This document shows, piece after piece, positions 18,514-28,215 of a stretch of 32,172 bases of DNA. The notes beneath the pieces were generated by a model. The model ran no database searches and had not been told where the DNA came from. It worked only from the letters and a program-made list of their open reading frames with translations. Within the stretch, counting starts at the first letter, position 1. Every line of letters starts with the position of its first letter. Source of the stretch: Acidimicrobiaceae bacterium (GTDB lineage: Bacteria > Actinomycetota > Acidimicrobiia > Acidimicrobiales > Acidimicrobiaceae); contig JABEUM010000180.1 of assembly GCA_013044475.1 (NCBI GenBank), forward strand, positions 1 to 32,172. Direction: 5' to 3'. The position numbers and the translations under genes are program-made.

Positions 18514-19698
18514 CTAAACCTCCTCATAAAAGCTCTCCCTGGTCTCTATCGCTGCGGGCAGGGAACCATTGAAGAAACCTTTGGCGGACAGAGCCGCAAC
18601 TACTGCCCAAAGTCCAATTAGCAGTAGCGTCATGAACTTAGCCAGGTCAGTAATCGGGGTGTACTTAGTCGCTTGTCCTAATAGGTAAGTGGCAATGGTC
18701 ATGACGCCAAGTGGGAAGGTAAACCCCCACCAGCCGAGATTAAAGGGGTGGCTCCTTTTGACAACGTAGCGAATCGTAAGAGCTATAGCACTTATCCACC
18801 ACCAAAGACCGAACCCCCAAAGCACTAATCCAAAGACCACCCCAACACCATCCATCACCGCTCCCGTGGAAGCGAGAGTAGTGTGAGCAAAGACTAGTTT
18901 TGCGTCTGAACCTATTAGCAACATTCCAGCAGCGCCGGTTCCCAGTGGACCTAAGGTCAGCCAGCTTGTGACCGCCGAACTTGCCTCAGGGATACCATGG
19001 ATTACCAACCGTACTAGCAGGGCACCAAGAACCAACATCGCAACCGGTACCGAGAGGGTCCAAAGGATGGCAGATGACCAAAGGACCCCAACTTGAGTCG
19101 CATGGTTCAGATGCGGAATGAGGAGGCCGCCGCTTACCGAAGTAACCTCGGCCGGAACTATCGGCAGTAACCAAATTGCAGTCATCTTGTCGATACTGTG
19201 CGACTGCATCGTGAACATGAGGTGTGGAATCACAAAACCGCTGGCCAGTGCGATTACAGCATCCGCTATAAAGATACCTAAAGATACTCCGGCGAAGTGG
19301 CGCCCAAAGAGACTATTACCGTATATTAGGGTACCGTTTCCAATGGTTGCCAAACCCATCGGTAGCGTGCCAAAAAACATCGACCTCTTCGGGTCCTTGA
19401 AAAGTGCAAAAACCGCCTTTGGGTCACGGACGAGCCGCGCCAATCCTGCCGCAGATAGCAGGACAAATAGGACAATGTTCACTATCCAAACTATCCGTCC
19501 CATACCAAGTAGAGCCGGGCTAAGCCTCGGCATTATAAGGGCGAGTACCCCGGTACCCATGGTCATTGCAAATAGATCAAAAGCAAATCGATCTACAAAG
19601 CGAGAGATGAAACCCGGGGCAGAAATATCCGTGGCCGCCAAGGATGAATCTTGTTCCACTGGGCCGGTAAAAGCTTGAAACCTTAATGTGTCACTCAT
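18514..19698 (-). CDS. TDT/SLAC1-family transporter (tellurite resistance/C4-dicarboxylate or sulfite exporter type)
   Basis: An integral membrane protein of 394 residues with about ten helices, belonging to the family of TehA, fungal Ssu1 and Mae1, and plant SLAC1. Family marks include FAMTMGTGVLAL in helix 1, WLLPIVPAEVTS mid-protein and NPFNLGWWG-like PFNLGWWGFTFPLGV near the C-terminus. Substrates across the family include sulfite, malate, tellurite and chloride, so the transported anion is undetermined. The ATG at 19698 has no obvious Shine-Dalgarno; the leader may be very short. A small ORF and an unrecognised gene follow on the same strand. Confidence 0.9.
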   Translation of the reverse strand: MSDTLRFQAFTGPVEQDSSLAATDISAPGFISRFVDRFAFDLFAMTMGTGVLALIMPRLSPALLGMGRIVWIVNIVLFVLLSAAGLARLVRDPKAVFALFKDPKRSMFFGTLPMGLATIGNGTLIYGNSLFGRHFAGVSLGIFIADAVIALASGFVIPHLMFTMQSHSIDKMTAIWLLPIVPAEVTSVSGGLLIPHLNHATQVGVLWSSAILWTLSVPVAMLVLGALLVRLVIHGIPEASSAVTSWLTLGPLGTGAAGMLLIGSDAKLVFAHTTLASTGAVMDGVGVVFGLVLWGFGLWWWISAIALTIRYVVKRSHPFNLGWWGFTFPLGVMTIATYLLGQATKYTPITDLAKFMTLLLIGLWAVVAALSAKGFFNGSLPAAIETRESFYEEV

Positions 19699-20290
19699 AG
19701 CGCAAATACTAGGGTTCTACTGGCTTTATTGAAACTCAAATGTTCGAATGACTTATCATCACTATTCTAATATTTACCTCTTCAACTGGCCTTTATGAAA
19801 TTAGCACACCAGTTACTGTAAAAAAGAAATCTCCAAGTAGTCACTTTGCCTGCCGGTGCTCGGCAATTTTCGAAGCCAAAGGATTCGCAGTGAGCATTGT
19901 GGATCAGTTTCCCCGAAAGGTCCGGGTCACAAAGTCCTGCCAGGTGCGAATCTCCTGGACTTGCGGTCGCTAGCAATTCCACTAGGTTGCTGTTTATCGA
20001 TCGTTCAATTGCCTTGCCGTTGCCGAATGATCACCCACCGTTCGCACAGTTTGGGAATATGCTTCCATCTCCTGTTCATGAAACCTGCCTAAGTGTGCCT
20101 TAGGGTCAGTAGATAACGATGGTTCGCCTCAGTGATATGTTCCCCGAACTTACGCACGAGGCTTGCTCTCCCGTTCGATCAATTGCGTCGTCACCGATAG
20201 CATCGAGCTCACCCACGCCGAGGATGATCAAGGCTCACTCAAGTTGGCGCGAAAACTGCCTGGCCGAAAGGATCAGCCAAACCGCTCCCC

Positions 20291-20316
20291 TCACCCCCGC
20301 CTGAAGGTGGAGGCTT
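20291..20316 (-). ncRNA. IS200/IS605-type right-end hairpin, probable omega-RNA remnant
   Basis: Read on the minus strand this is GAAGCCTCCACCTTC then AGGCGGGGGTGAG, the GC-rich hairpin typical of IS200/IS605 right ends downstream of tnpB, where the guide (omega) RNA scaffold ends. The stem pairs GGTGGAGG with CCCCCGCC, with one G-T wobble and one mismatch, consistent with decay from a perfect stem. It lies about 180 bases past the tnpB remnant on the same strand. Confidence 0.5.
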
Positions 20317-20492
20317 CGTGCCTCGCCGAAAAACTCGGGATTCCAGTCCGCTGCCGCCGATGTCCGCTTGATAGCTACGCCACGACCCATCGAAGGGTGA
20401 TTTAGCCTTTTTCTGGATTCCCGTTTCTATGCCGCAACCAATGCTCAGGCACTGCCCCAGAGTTGTTACCTCGGAGACCTGCCGCCAGCGCT

Positions 20493-20809
20493 CTACCAGC
20501 GAATGCGAGTTCCACTCCCCCACTCAAAGATGACGATTGCTGCGTAGATATCTAGATTAGCCTCGTCTCCGCAAGCAGTAAAGATGAATACTGACCGGTT
20601 GGCTCGATTGGCCTTGTCGGTATGGCCGCACTCCTGGCAGGTAATCGACGTCCCCGGCGCTTCAGTTTCCGCCACGGCTCGGGAACTAAAACCTTCCTAG
20701 GATGACTGGAAGCCTTGTTTTGCAGTGAGAATATTACCGACACCGCCAGCAAAAAATACTCGAAAAATGGATCTCTCCAACTCATAGCTCCAGGTTCTCC
20801 AGGGGTCAT
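20493..20809 (-). pseudogene. tnpB: Decayed tnpB (IS200/IS605-family RNA-guided nuclease), C-terminal remnant
   Basis: The last part of a TnpB protein is visible in two frames. The upstream frame gives SLQNKASSHPRKVLVPEPW, matching the helix and strand before the zinc finger. After a frameshift, the second frame gives APGTSITCQECGHTDKANR, the zinc-ribbon entry with its first CxxC. The ribbon continues FIFTACGDEANLDIYAA, where the family has F-x-C-x-x-C-G-x-x-x-x-A-D-x-N-A-A; one cysteine is lost and D-x-N has become D-x-Y. The N-terminal and most RuvC residues are absent. It is therefore an inactive fossil; no tnpA was found nearby. Confidence 0.65.
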
Positions 20810-21198
20810 CGGTCCAAAAGCGATACCCGACCCAATTGCAATTTCTTAGTGCATGATTGCTCGAACGAACCCTCCGATCGCCACCGAAGCGATCATTGAA
20901 AAAGAATAAGTTATAAAGTCAACTGCACTTCAAAGGCCACAACCAGTACTGAAGCTGACAATCCCCCCGATGCCGCGAACGAGGGAGACTGGCGGTCATA
21001 GAAAATCGCTCCGTCGACGACTTGAGACCAAAACGGACGATTTCCTATCTTGACAAGGGGCTTGCCGATGCAAATGAACAATAGCCAGTTTCACTCCGGC
21101 AGGAGACTTAGCTACGCACGCTGTGGAGAATCAAGCAAACTACCTCAACAGTCACTTCCTAAGCTCCTGCGGAAGGGCAAGCGAAGTCAGATCCCCGC

Positions 21199-23508
21199 TT
21201 ATCCTTTTCCCGCAAAAGCGCAAATGGCAGCTTGGCCTAAAGAAATACCCTCATCGTTACATGAAACTCGCGTATTTCTAACCACGGGTAGCCCTTCGGA
21301 AATCAATGAATCGGTGACCAGTCCCAATAAAGTCTGGTTCATAAATACCCCGCCTGAAACGACGGCGGCGGCGAGTGAATGCTCACTAGCCAATCGAACC
21401 GTATTTGCTGATATGGCCTCAGACAGACCACGGTGAAATTTCAAGGAAATGAGCCCTGGTTCAACTCCAGCGATTCGATCCTGGATCGCCATTAAAAGCG
21501 CTGGCCTTGTAAGAATGACTCCGAACGACAGCGGAAACTCATAGCCTGCGAGCCTTGAGGCCTGCAATGAGGACAATCGTCCAAGGCAGTCGCGTGCCTT
21601 AGCCTCAAGCCACATGGCTGCCTGACCCTCGAAGCTCATCTCACCCACGAAACCGCAGATCGCCGCAAATGCATCGAATACTCTCCCGGCCGAGGTCGAC
21701 TTGATAGCAAATCCCTTGGCCTCCCTCAAGGAGGAAATCCTGGACAGGAGGTCCATGTCAAAGTCGAATATTCTTGATGTCAATAGGCTCCAACTGTCGT
21801 CTTCGACTATCCCCGCCAAAGCCTGCAGCGGCCGCCTTGCCGACGCTTCACCCCCCAGAAGCAGAAATGGCTCCAAGGATGAGACCCGATCAAAACCCTT
21901 AGCTACCGAGCCAACAAAGAATTCTCCTCCCCAGATGGATGAGTCATCACCGTAACCCGTCCCGTCAAATGCAATCCCTACAACCTCGGTATCCAGCAGA
22001 CCCTTCTCCAACAGAGCTGAGGCTATATGCGCTCGATGATGTTGGACGAGGTAGACCTCTTGCGCTCCAAACTCTTCGCAATATTTCTCCGCCAGTTGCG
22101 TCGAGAAGTATCCAGGATGCATGTCGGCACAGATTTGCAGCTTTTCTGAACTGACCCGGTACATGTCAAAAAGGTCTTTTACGGCGGACTCATGGGCTTG
22201 CTGTACGTCATAATAGGCCAAATCACCTAGATATGGCGATGAAACTACGTTGGACCCCGAAACTAGAGTGACCGAAGACTTGAGGTCAGCCCCGCAGGCC
22301 AATATCTCGCCGTCATATTCAAGTCTGGCTACAAATGACGGAGCGTAGCCCCTCGATCGTCTGAAAAACGACCTGCCCAGACTGTTGCAGACTAAAACGG
22401 AATCATCTAGTCTGCGTGCTATTGGTCGCTCCCCTTCCAGGAATGCATCCGCAATACCAGCAAGATTTAAAAGCGCCTCTTGCTCGTCCTTATAGATGGG
22501 CTCTGACGATCGATTACCGCTCGTCATCACCAGTACCTCCGGACAGCCCATGTCAAAAAGAAGATGCTGAATCGGGGTATTCGCCAGCATCACCCCAACA
22601 AGTTCCGTATCCGGAGCCACTCCAATAAATTCGCTCTTCTTCTGCAATAGGACTATCGGCGCGCTCTCGGATGAAATCAGTTCATCGGACTTGTCATCTG
22701 AAGCTGCTACCTTGCTGACTTGAGCCAGACCGGCCACCATGACGGCGAAGGCTTTTTCTTTCCTGAATTTCCTATTTCGCAAAAGGCGAACCGCCTCGGG
22801 ATTTGCTGCGTCACAAGCCAGGTGATATCCGCCTAAGCCCTTTATAGCCACAATTTGGCCGACGCGAAGTGCATGCACTGTCATGGCTAATGCATCAACG
22901 CCACGAGCCAGCACCCCCGAAAAACCATCACCGCCCGAATTAGTTCTAAACCCGACGTTAGGTCCACAATCCCAGCACGCAGTTGGTTCTGCATGAAAAC
23001 GTCTATTTTGAGGATCTTGGTACTCCAGCCGACACGAATCACACATTGGCCAACCCGCCATGGTGGTGTTTGCTCGATCGTAAGGCAGCCTCTCGATAAC
23101 CGAATACCTGGGCCCACAATTCGTGCAGTTTATATATGGATATCGGAACCTGCGATCCGATGGATCTCGCATCTCGGATAGGCAGTCTGGACAACTAGCA
23201 AGGTCTACAGAAATTTCAACGGACGCGGTGCCAGAGTTTGCGGAATCAAGTATCGAAAAACCTGAAACCCGCTCGGCATCTACCTCGCTAAAGGACACGC
23301 CAGCAACTCGTGCGGCTGGCGGCAAGTCGGCGAGCAACCACGCAACGCTGGAATCTATGCTATCGACGCCTACCTCGAGATAAACGGTAACACCCTGTGG
23401 ATCGTTTCGAACCCACCCAGATAGCCCCCCAGCAATAGCGCGTTTATATATATGCGGGCGAAAGCCAACCCCTTGAACTATCCCAGATATGTGGACTAGA
23501 AATGCCAA
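21199..23508 (-). CDS. hypF: Carbamoyltransferase HypF, NiFe-hydrogenase maturation
   Basis: Makes thiocarbamate on HypE from carbamoyl phosphate, the source of the cyanide ligands of NiFe hydrogenase. It is full length (769 residues) with all modules. The acylphosphatase domain (about 1-92) has GIVQGVGFRPHIYK. The double zinc finger begins CPDC (about 105), then CTNCGP, CDSC and CWDCGP. The YrdC-like domain (about 195-370) includes the K-G-L-G-G-Y-H-L pattern. The Kae1-like domain (about 385-765) includes VQHHRAHIASALL and GIAFDGTGYG, and ends with NDEGISLGQA. The start is TTG 23508; no ATG fits. No other hyp or hydrogenase gene lies in the window, which is unusual because hyp genes normally cluster. 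Confidence 0.96.
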   Translation of the reverse strand: MAFLVHISGIVQGVGFRPHIYKRAIAGGLSGWVRNDPQGVTVYLEVGVDSIDSSVAWLLADLPPAARVAGVSFSEVDAERVSGFSILDSANSGTASVEISVDLASCPDCLSEMRDPSDRRFRYPYINCTNCGPRYSVIERLPYDRANTTMAGWPMCDSCRLEYQDPQNRRFHAEPTACWDCGPNVGFRTNSGGDGFSGVLARGVDALAMTVHALRVGQIVAIKGLGGYHLACDAANPEAVRLLRNRKFRKEKAFAVMVAGLAQVSKVAASDDKSDELISSESAPIVLLQKKSEFIGVAPDTELVGVMLANTPIQHLLFDMGCPEVLVMTSGNRSSEPIYKDEQEALLNLAGIADAFLEGERPIARRLDDSVLVCNSLGRSFFRRSRGYAPSFVARLEYDGEILACGADLKSSVTLVSGSNVVSSPYLGDLAYYDVQQAHESAVKDLFDMYRVSSEKLQICADMHPGYFSTQLAEKYCEEFGAQEVYLVQHHRAHIASALLEKGLLDTEVVGIAFDGTGYGDDSSIWGGEFFVGSVAKGFDRVSSLEPFLLLGGEASARRPLQALAGIVEDDSWSLLTSRIFDFDMDLLSRISSLREAKGFAIKSTSAGRVFDAFAAICGFVGEMSFEGQAAMWLEAKARDCLGRLSSLQASRLAGYEFPLSFGVILTRPALLMAIQDRIAGVEPGLISLKFHRGLSEAISANTVRLASEHSLAAAVVSGGVFMNQTLLGLVTDSLISEGLPVVRNTRVSCNDEGISLGQAAICAFAGKG

Positions 23509-24268
23509 ATTAACTCAAATTCTCAAGACTGAAAAAAGACACCCGAAGCTATTAACTCGAGAGATCCATATTCTTTCCCCTGCCAGCTGCAAGAACCTCT
23601 CCAACGGCCCAGGAATTACGCATGCCGAGCCTCCGTCCTACACCGCATAGAAAACGCGTTCCGCCATTCGCTCTAGACACCTTGCCTTCATGCTATAGCC
23701 AATCCCGGGCCGTCAGAAATCCGCTCCTTTGCTCTTATATGCACTTATCCGGAGGATCGCACAATCGAGCTTCGTCTTTACAATGTACGCAATTGCGAGC
23801 CCAGCCTGCAGAGTCCGCTTATTCCATGGGAGCTCGCATCGGTAATCGCCATCATTCTGGCATCGATCATCAATCCTGGAGACTCACTTCGCCCGGATAA
23901 CAAATAAACAGAAACTCGACAAATTGGTTTCGAACATTAGCTTCGATTCTCAATCACCATTTGCGGGGATTCCGGTCCATGAAGCGACCGCTTGCCTCCC
24001 TGTGAGTCAGCCAGCATGCGCTAGTAAGCGAGCGGCCCATAATATGCAGCTAAGTAATGGCTTTAGCGATCCTGCTGGCTGCAAAGGACGGACGCAGCTA
24101 AAAGTTGAGGCTTAACCGTGCGAGTTTATGAGGTTGGCAGTAACGGGGCGAAAGCTTTGGTCCACCGGAGCGAAGCCAGAGTAACTAATTCTGGCGCATT
24201 CCCACTGCAAGGTATTTCTTTTGGGATCGGACAACTCCGTTAAGTCGACGAGGTGATATGCTCATCCG
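23509..24268. other. Gene-poor intergenic region with structured segment
   Basis: Between the leftward hypF and the rightward VOC gene. Frames at 23622-23900 and 23924-24115 lack ribosome sites and motifs. It must contain the hypF promoter. 24008-24195 is rich in inverted repeats and is listed separately. Confidence 0.45.
24008..24195 (+). other. Candidate structured RNA or leader element
   Basis: A nested stem is visible: CAGCCAGC (24008-24015) pairs exactly with GCTGGCTG (24074-24081). Inside it CGCTA (24019-24023) pairs with TAGCG (24064-24068). A second hairpin, GCCAGA (24175-24180) with TCTGGC (24190-24195), ends 73 bases before the VOC gene start. I match no known riboswitch or RNA class, and cannot tell which strand is transcribed; plus is assumed from the downstream gene. 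Confidence 0.3.
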
Positions 24269-24682
24269 ATGCTTGATCACCTGGCCATAGAGGTCGCAGA
24301 TGTGGATACCTCGGCAGAATTCTACCTGGAGGTCTTGGCTCCAATTGGCATCGCTCAGTCAACTCGATTGGAGTTCGAAGGCGAGGTAACAATTGGACTT
24401 TCGGGACCTAGTGGCCCCGCTAGTTTCTGGCTCAACCCGACCCAAAACCTAGAAACTCGAGAGGTCCATATAGCGTTTAAAGCAAAGGACGTCGCAACGG
24501 TTGACGCAGTCTATAAAGCAGCCCTGAAGGCTGAAAAGGAGGTAATCCACGCACCAAGAGAATACCCGGAGTATCACCCTGGGTATTATGCGGTATTCAT
24601 AAGGGACCCAGACGGGCACAGTGTAGAAGCGGTTTTCCACGGTCGTCCGAACGCCTCGGTTCCAGAAGTTGAACAATACTAG
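24269..24682 (+). CDS. VOC-superfamily (glyoxalase/bleomycin-resistance fold) protein
   Basis: A small metal-binding beta-alpha-beta-beta-beta protein of 137 residues. It begins LDHLAIEVADVDTSAEFY, has the paired half-motif REVHIAFKAKDVATVDA and ends PGYYAVFIRDPDGHSVEAVF, the standard VOC layout; His4, the second-half His and the C-terminal Glu are plausible metal ligands. Relatives include glyoxalases, dioxygenases, antibiotic-binding proteins and methylmalonyl-CoA epimerase. The sequence does not show the epimerase signature, so despite lying before an acyl-CoA mutase, a role in that pathway is only a guess. It starts at ATG 24269, with a weak ribosome site (GAGGTG) about 14 bases upstream. 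Confidence 0.85.
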   Translation: MLDHLAIEVADVDTSAEFYLEVLAPIGIAQSTRLEFEGEVTIGLSGPSGPASFWLNPTQNLETREVHIAFKAKDVATVDAVYKAALKAEKEVIHAPREYPEYHPGYYAVFIRDPDGHSVEAVFHGRPNASVPEVEQY

Positions 24683-24915
24683 CTAATACTTCTCGTCCCG
24701 TCGACTTTCGGGCGATAGCTGATCCACCAACGCTCAACCGTGGAAACAGTGGAGCACTCCATTTGCCGATCCATAAATGCCTATCGCGGCAAACAAACTC
24801 TCGAACGAGCAAAACAACTGGCCAGGAACGGCTTCACCCCCATTTGCAATCACCCCAGCCCATCCAGAAACCCGGAGGAAAAACGGTGAGAAAAGGATGA
24901 GGGAGTAGGCCAAGA

Positions 24916-27900
24916 GTGCCTAATATACTTGGACATCCTACTATTGTATGTCCTATGACTGAAATTGCGCCTTTGTCCCGCCCCCTTTACCGCCCGAAGA
25001 ACCCAATACGCTTTATAACTGCTGCCAGTCTTTTTGACGGACATGACGCGGCTATAAATATCATGCGCAGACTCCTGCAATCCCAAGGGGCCGAAGTCAT
25101 TCACCTCGGTCATAACCGCTCCGTCGACGAGGTCGTCTCCGCCGCCATTGAAGAAGACGTTCAAGGCGTAGCTATCAGCTCATACCAGGGAGGCCACATC
25201 GAGTACTTCAAGTACTTGGTGGATCGCCTGAGCGAAGAGGGCCGCTCAGACATCAAAATTTTTGGGGGCGGCGGCGGCGTCATCGTAAAAGATGAAATTG
25301 CCGAGCTCGAAGCATACGGTGTCGACAAAATCTTTTCTCCAGACGATGGTCAGATTCTCGGTCTTGAAAGAATGATCAATCTGCTCATTGAGTCGTGCGA
25401 CGTGGACTTGAGCATCGATCAACCCTTCAAGATTGAAGATCTGGCATTGGGTAAAACGGTCTCTTTGGCTCGCATAATTACGGCTATCGAAGCAGGTAAA
25501 CTCGCGGATAATCTCAAATCCGAAATAGCAACTTTAGCTCGCGCCAAGGTTGTACCCGTGGTCGGAATCACTGGTACAGGCGGGGCGGGGAAGTCCTCTA
25601 TCACGGATGAATTAATCCGCCGTTTCCGCCTCGACCAGCAGGACAAATTGCGAATCGCTGTCTTGGCGGTGGATCCCACTCGAAGGCGAGGGGGGGGAGC
25701 CCTACTAGGTGATCGAATACGGATGAATTCGATCGATTCTCCACAGATCTACTTCCGCTCCTTCGCCACACGGGGCTCATCATCGGAAATTCCACCGCCG
25801 ATTCCGTCGGTACTAGAGGCGTGTCGAGCATTTGGTTTCGACATGATCATCGTCGAAACACCAGGGATCGGCCAAGGCAACGCCGACATAGTCGATGTCG
25901 CCGACGTCTCCCTATATGTAATGACGCCGGAATTCGGAGCTGCATCGCAACTCGAGAAGATCGACATGTTAGATCTTGCCGACCTAGTTGCGATAAATAA
26001 ATTTGATCGCAGGGGCGCCGACGATGCATTGCGTCTAGTCGAGCGGCAATGGGCGCGCAACCATTTCGGTCAGATCAGCGACAAGAGCGAACTACCAATT
26101 TTCGGAACCATCGCCTCCCGCTTCAACGACAATGGCACCACGGCCCTATACCAGTATCTACGAGACGCTCTGGTTGAACGCGGACTCTCTGCGCAGCCTC
26201 CAGTCCTTGCCCCCGCACAGTCTAGGACTTCGACTAGCTCATCACCAATTGTCCCCTCCGACCGGGTCCGGTACCTCGCTGAGATCGGCGAGACTGTGCG
26301 GCGCTACCATGAAGCCACAGAACAGCAGGCCGAATCGGTTCGCAGGTGGACGCAGGTAAGCAGCACATTGCGGCTTTTCCAAGAGGCCAGCAAAAACAGC
26401 CCGTCCGAACCCCTTGCCCAGTTAGAGGTGGACTTAAGCAAGTCTGTCTCGCCCGAAAGCCGTGCACTGTTAGAAAACTTCGATCACGTTCGAACAGACT
26501 ACAGCCAAGATGACCTTGTTACCTCGACAAATGGAGGCAATCGAACCACTCCGCTTCGTCGATTGTCTATGTCGGGAACTTTAATCTCCAGAGTAGCGAT
26601 GCCCCGTTTTACTGATCCCGCAGAGCTACTACGTTGGCTGAGAGCAGAGAATCTGCCGGGTTACTTCCCCTTTACCGCCGGAGTGTTCCCACTGAAACGG
26701 GATAATGAGGATCCGGCCCGAATGTTCGCCGGTGAAGGCGACCCTATGCGAACCAACCGTAGATTTCACCTCTTGTCGCAGGGTCAGCCAGCGACCCGGC
26801 TTTCGACTGCCTTCGATTCGGTAACTCTCTATGGCCGTGATCCAGCGACACCTCCGGACATCTACGGCAAGATCGGGACATCCGGGGTTTCGATTGCCAC
26901 GCTCGACGACATGAAAGCTCTATACGACGGTTTTGACCTCTGTGATCCCACCACGTCGGTTTCGATGACAATAAATGGTCCCGCTCCGACTATCTTGGCG
27001 ATGTTTATCAACACCGCAATAGATCAGCAAATCGAATCTTTTACTTCTGAGCACGGTCGGAAGCCAAATGAAGAGGAAGCCGCCAGCCTAAAGGCAATGA
27101 CCCTTAGGACGGTCCGCGGCACCGTTCAGGCCGACATTCTAAAAGAGGACCAGGGGCAGAACACCTGCATCTTCTCGACAGAATTCTCACTCGGAGTAAT
27201 GGGAGATATCCAACAGTACTTCGTTGACAATCAAATGGAGAACTTCTATTCGGTTTCGATCTCTGGATATCACATCGCCGAAGCCGGTGCAAACCCAATT
27301 ACACAACTTGCCTTCACGCTCGCCAATGGATTCACATACGTTGAGTCCTACTTGGCCCGTGGCATGTCGGTCGACCAGTTTGCCCCGAATCTCTCCTTCT
27401 TCTTCTCAAATGGAATGGATCCGGAATATAGCGTGATTGGAAGAGTCGCCCGAAGGATCTGGGCGATAGTAATGCGTGATCGATATGGCGCAAATGAGCG
27501 CTCACAGCGACTCAAATACCACGTTCAAACGTCTGGCCGATCTCTGCACGCCCAGGAAATGTCGTTCAACGACATTCGCACGACACTCCAGGCGCTTTGC
27601 GCTATCTACGATAACGCAAATAGTCTGCATACCAACGCCTACGACGAGGCAGTAACGACCCCGACTACGGAGTCCGTGCGACGAGCCTTGGCGATCCAAC
27701 TAATCATCAACAAGGAATGGGGTCTAGCGGTCAACGAAAATCCTTTGCAAGGCAGCTTCATAATCGAAGAACTAACCGACCTAGTTGAGCAGGCTGTGTT
27801 AGCTGAACTAGATCGAATTTCTGAAAGAGGCGGCGTCTTGGGGGCGATGGAGACCGGCTATCAGCGCGGGAGAATTCAAGATGACTCGATGATCTATGAG

Positions 27901-28215
27901 CAAGCGAAGCACGATGGAAGTCTGCCAATTATCGGTGTAAATACTTTTCTCGCACATGATGATCACGAATCGTCCCATGTGGTTGAGCTAGCTCGAGCAA
28001 CCGAGGAAGAGAAACGGGGTCAAATTGAGCGACTTGAAGACTTCCATTCTCGTCACGCCGAGGAAGCAGAGAAGGCTTTAGCTGATCTTCGGCACACTGC
28101 GCTTAAAGGCGGGAACATCTTCGAAGAATTGATCGAAACCGTAAAAGTGGCGTCACTAGGCGAGATTACTCAAACTCTGTTCGAGGTCGGTGGAGTGTAC
28201 AGAAGAAACGTATAA
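24916..28215 (+). CDS. icmF: Fused isobutyryl-CoA mutase IcmF (B12 domain, MeaB-like G-protein and mutase in one chain)
   Basis: An adenosylcobalamin-dependent enzyme interconverting isobutyryl-CoA and n-butyryl-CoA; some members act on isovaleryl/pivalyl-CoA. The 1099 residues match the family. The N-terminal B12 domain has DGHDAAINIM with axial His43 and SSYQGGHIEYF. A MeaB-like G-protein chaperone domain follows, with P-loop GTGGAGKSS (220-228) and NKFDRRG for guanine. The mutase barrel (about 553-1099) contains MRTNRRFHLLSQGQP, LYGRDPATPPDIYGKIG, TSVSMTINGPAP and ISGYHIAEAGANP, all as in IcmF. The start is GTG 24916, with GGGAG about 12 bases upstream; ATG 24955 has no ribosome site. It follows the VOC gene after 233 bases and precedes a MarR gene on the same strand. 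The exact acyl substrate needs residue-level comparison. Confidence 0.95.
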   Translation: MPNILGHPTIVCPMTEIAPLSRPLYRPKNPIRFITAASLFDGHDAAINIMRRLLQSQGAEVIHLGHNRSVDEVVSAAIEEDVQGVAISSYQGGHIEYFKYLVDRLSEEGRSDIKIFGGGGGVIVKDEIAELEAYGVDKIFSPDDGQILGLERMINLLIESCDVDLSIDQPFKIEDLALGKTVSLARIITAIEAGKLADNLKSEIATLARAKVVPVVGITGTGGAGKSSITDELIRRFRLDQQDKLRIAVLAVDPTRRRGGGALLGDRIRMNSIDSPQIYFRSFATRGSSSEIPPPIPSVLEACRAFGFDMIIVETPGIGQGNADIVDVADVSLYVMTPEFGAASQLEKIDMLDLADLVAINKFDRRGADDALRLVERQWARNHFGQISDKSELPIFGTIASRFNDNGTTALYQYLRDALVERGLSAQPPVLAPAQSRTSTSSSPIVPSDRVRYLAEIGETVRRYHEATEQQAESVRRWTQVSSTLRLFQEASKNSPSEPLAQLEVDLSKSVSPESRALLENFDHVRTDYSQDDLVTSTNGGNRTTPLRRLSMSGTLISRVAMPRFTDPAELLRWLRAENLPGYFPFTAGVFPLKRDNEDPARMFAGEGDPMRTNRRFHLLSQGQPATRLSTAFDSVTLYGRDPATPPDIYGKIGTSGVSIATLDDMKALYDGFDLCDPTTSVSMTINGPAPTILAMFINTAIDQQIESFTSEHGRKPNEEEAASLKAMTLRTVRGTVQADILKEDQGQNTCIFSTEFSLGVMGDIQQYFVDNQMENFYSVSISGYHIAEAGANPITQLAFTLANGFTYVESYLARGMSVDQFAPNLSFFFSNGMDPEYSVIGRVARRIWAIVMRDRYGANERSQRLKYHVQTSGRSLHAQEMSFNDIRTTLQALCAIYDNANSLHTNAYDEAVTTPTTESVRRALAIQLIINKEWGLAVNENPLQGSFIIEELTDLVEQAVLAELDRISERGGVLGAMETGYQRGRIQDDSMIYEQAKHDGSLPIIGVNTFLAHDDHESSHVVELARATEEEKRGQIERLEDFHSRHAEEAEKALADLRHTALKGGNIFEELIETVKVASLGEITQTLFEVGGVYRRNV

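Larger units (their letters stand above)
19699..21198. other. 1.5-kb gene-poor region with a transposon relic
   Basis: Only the decayed tnpB and its hairpin (listed separately) can be recognised. 19699-19830 is AT-rich and likely holds the promoter of the leftward transporter. 19850-20280 and 20830-21198 show only short frames on both strands with no motif I recognise; they may be older decayed sequence. Confidence 0.45.
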
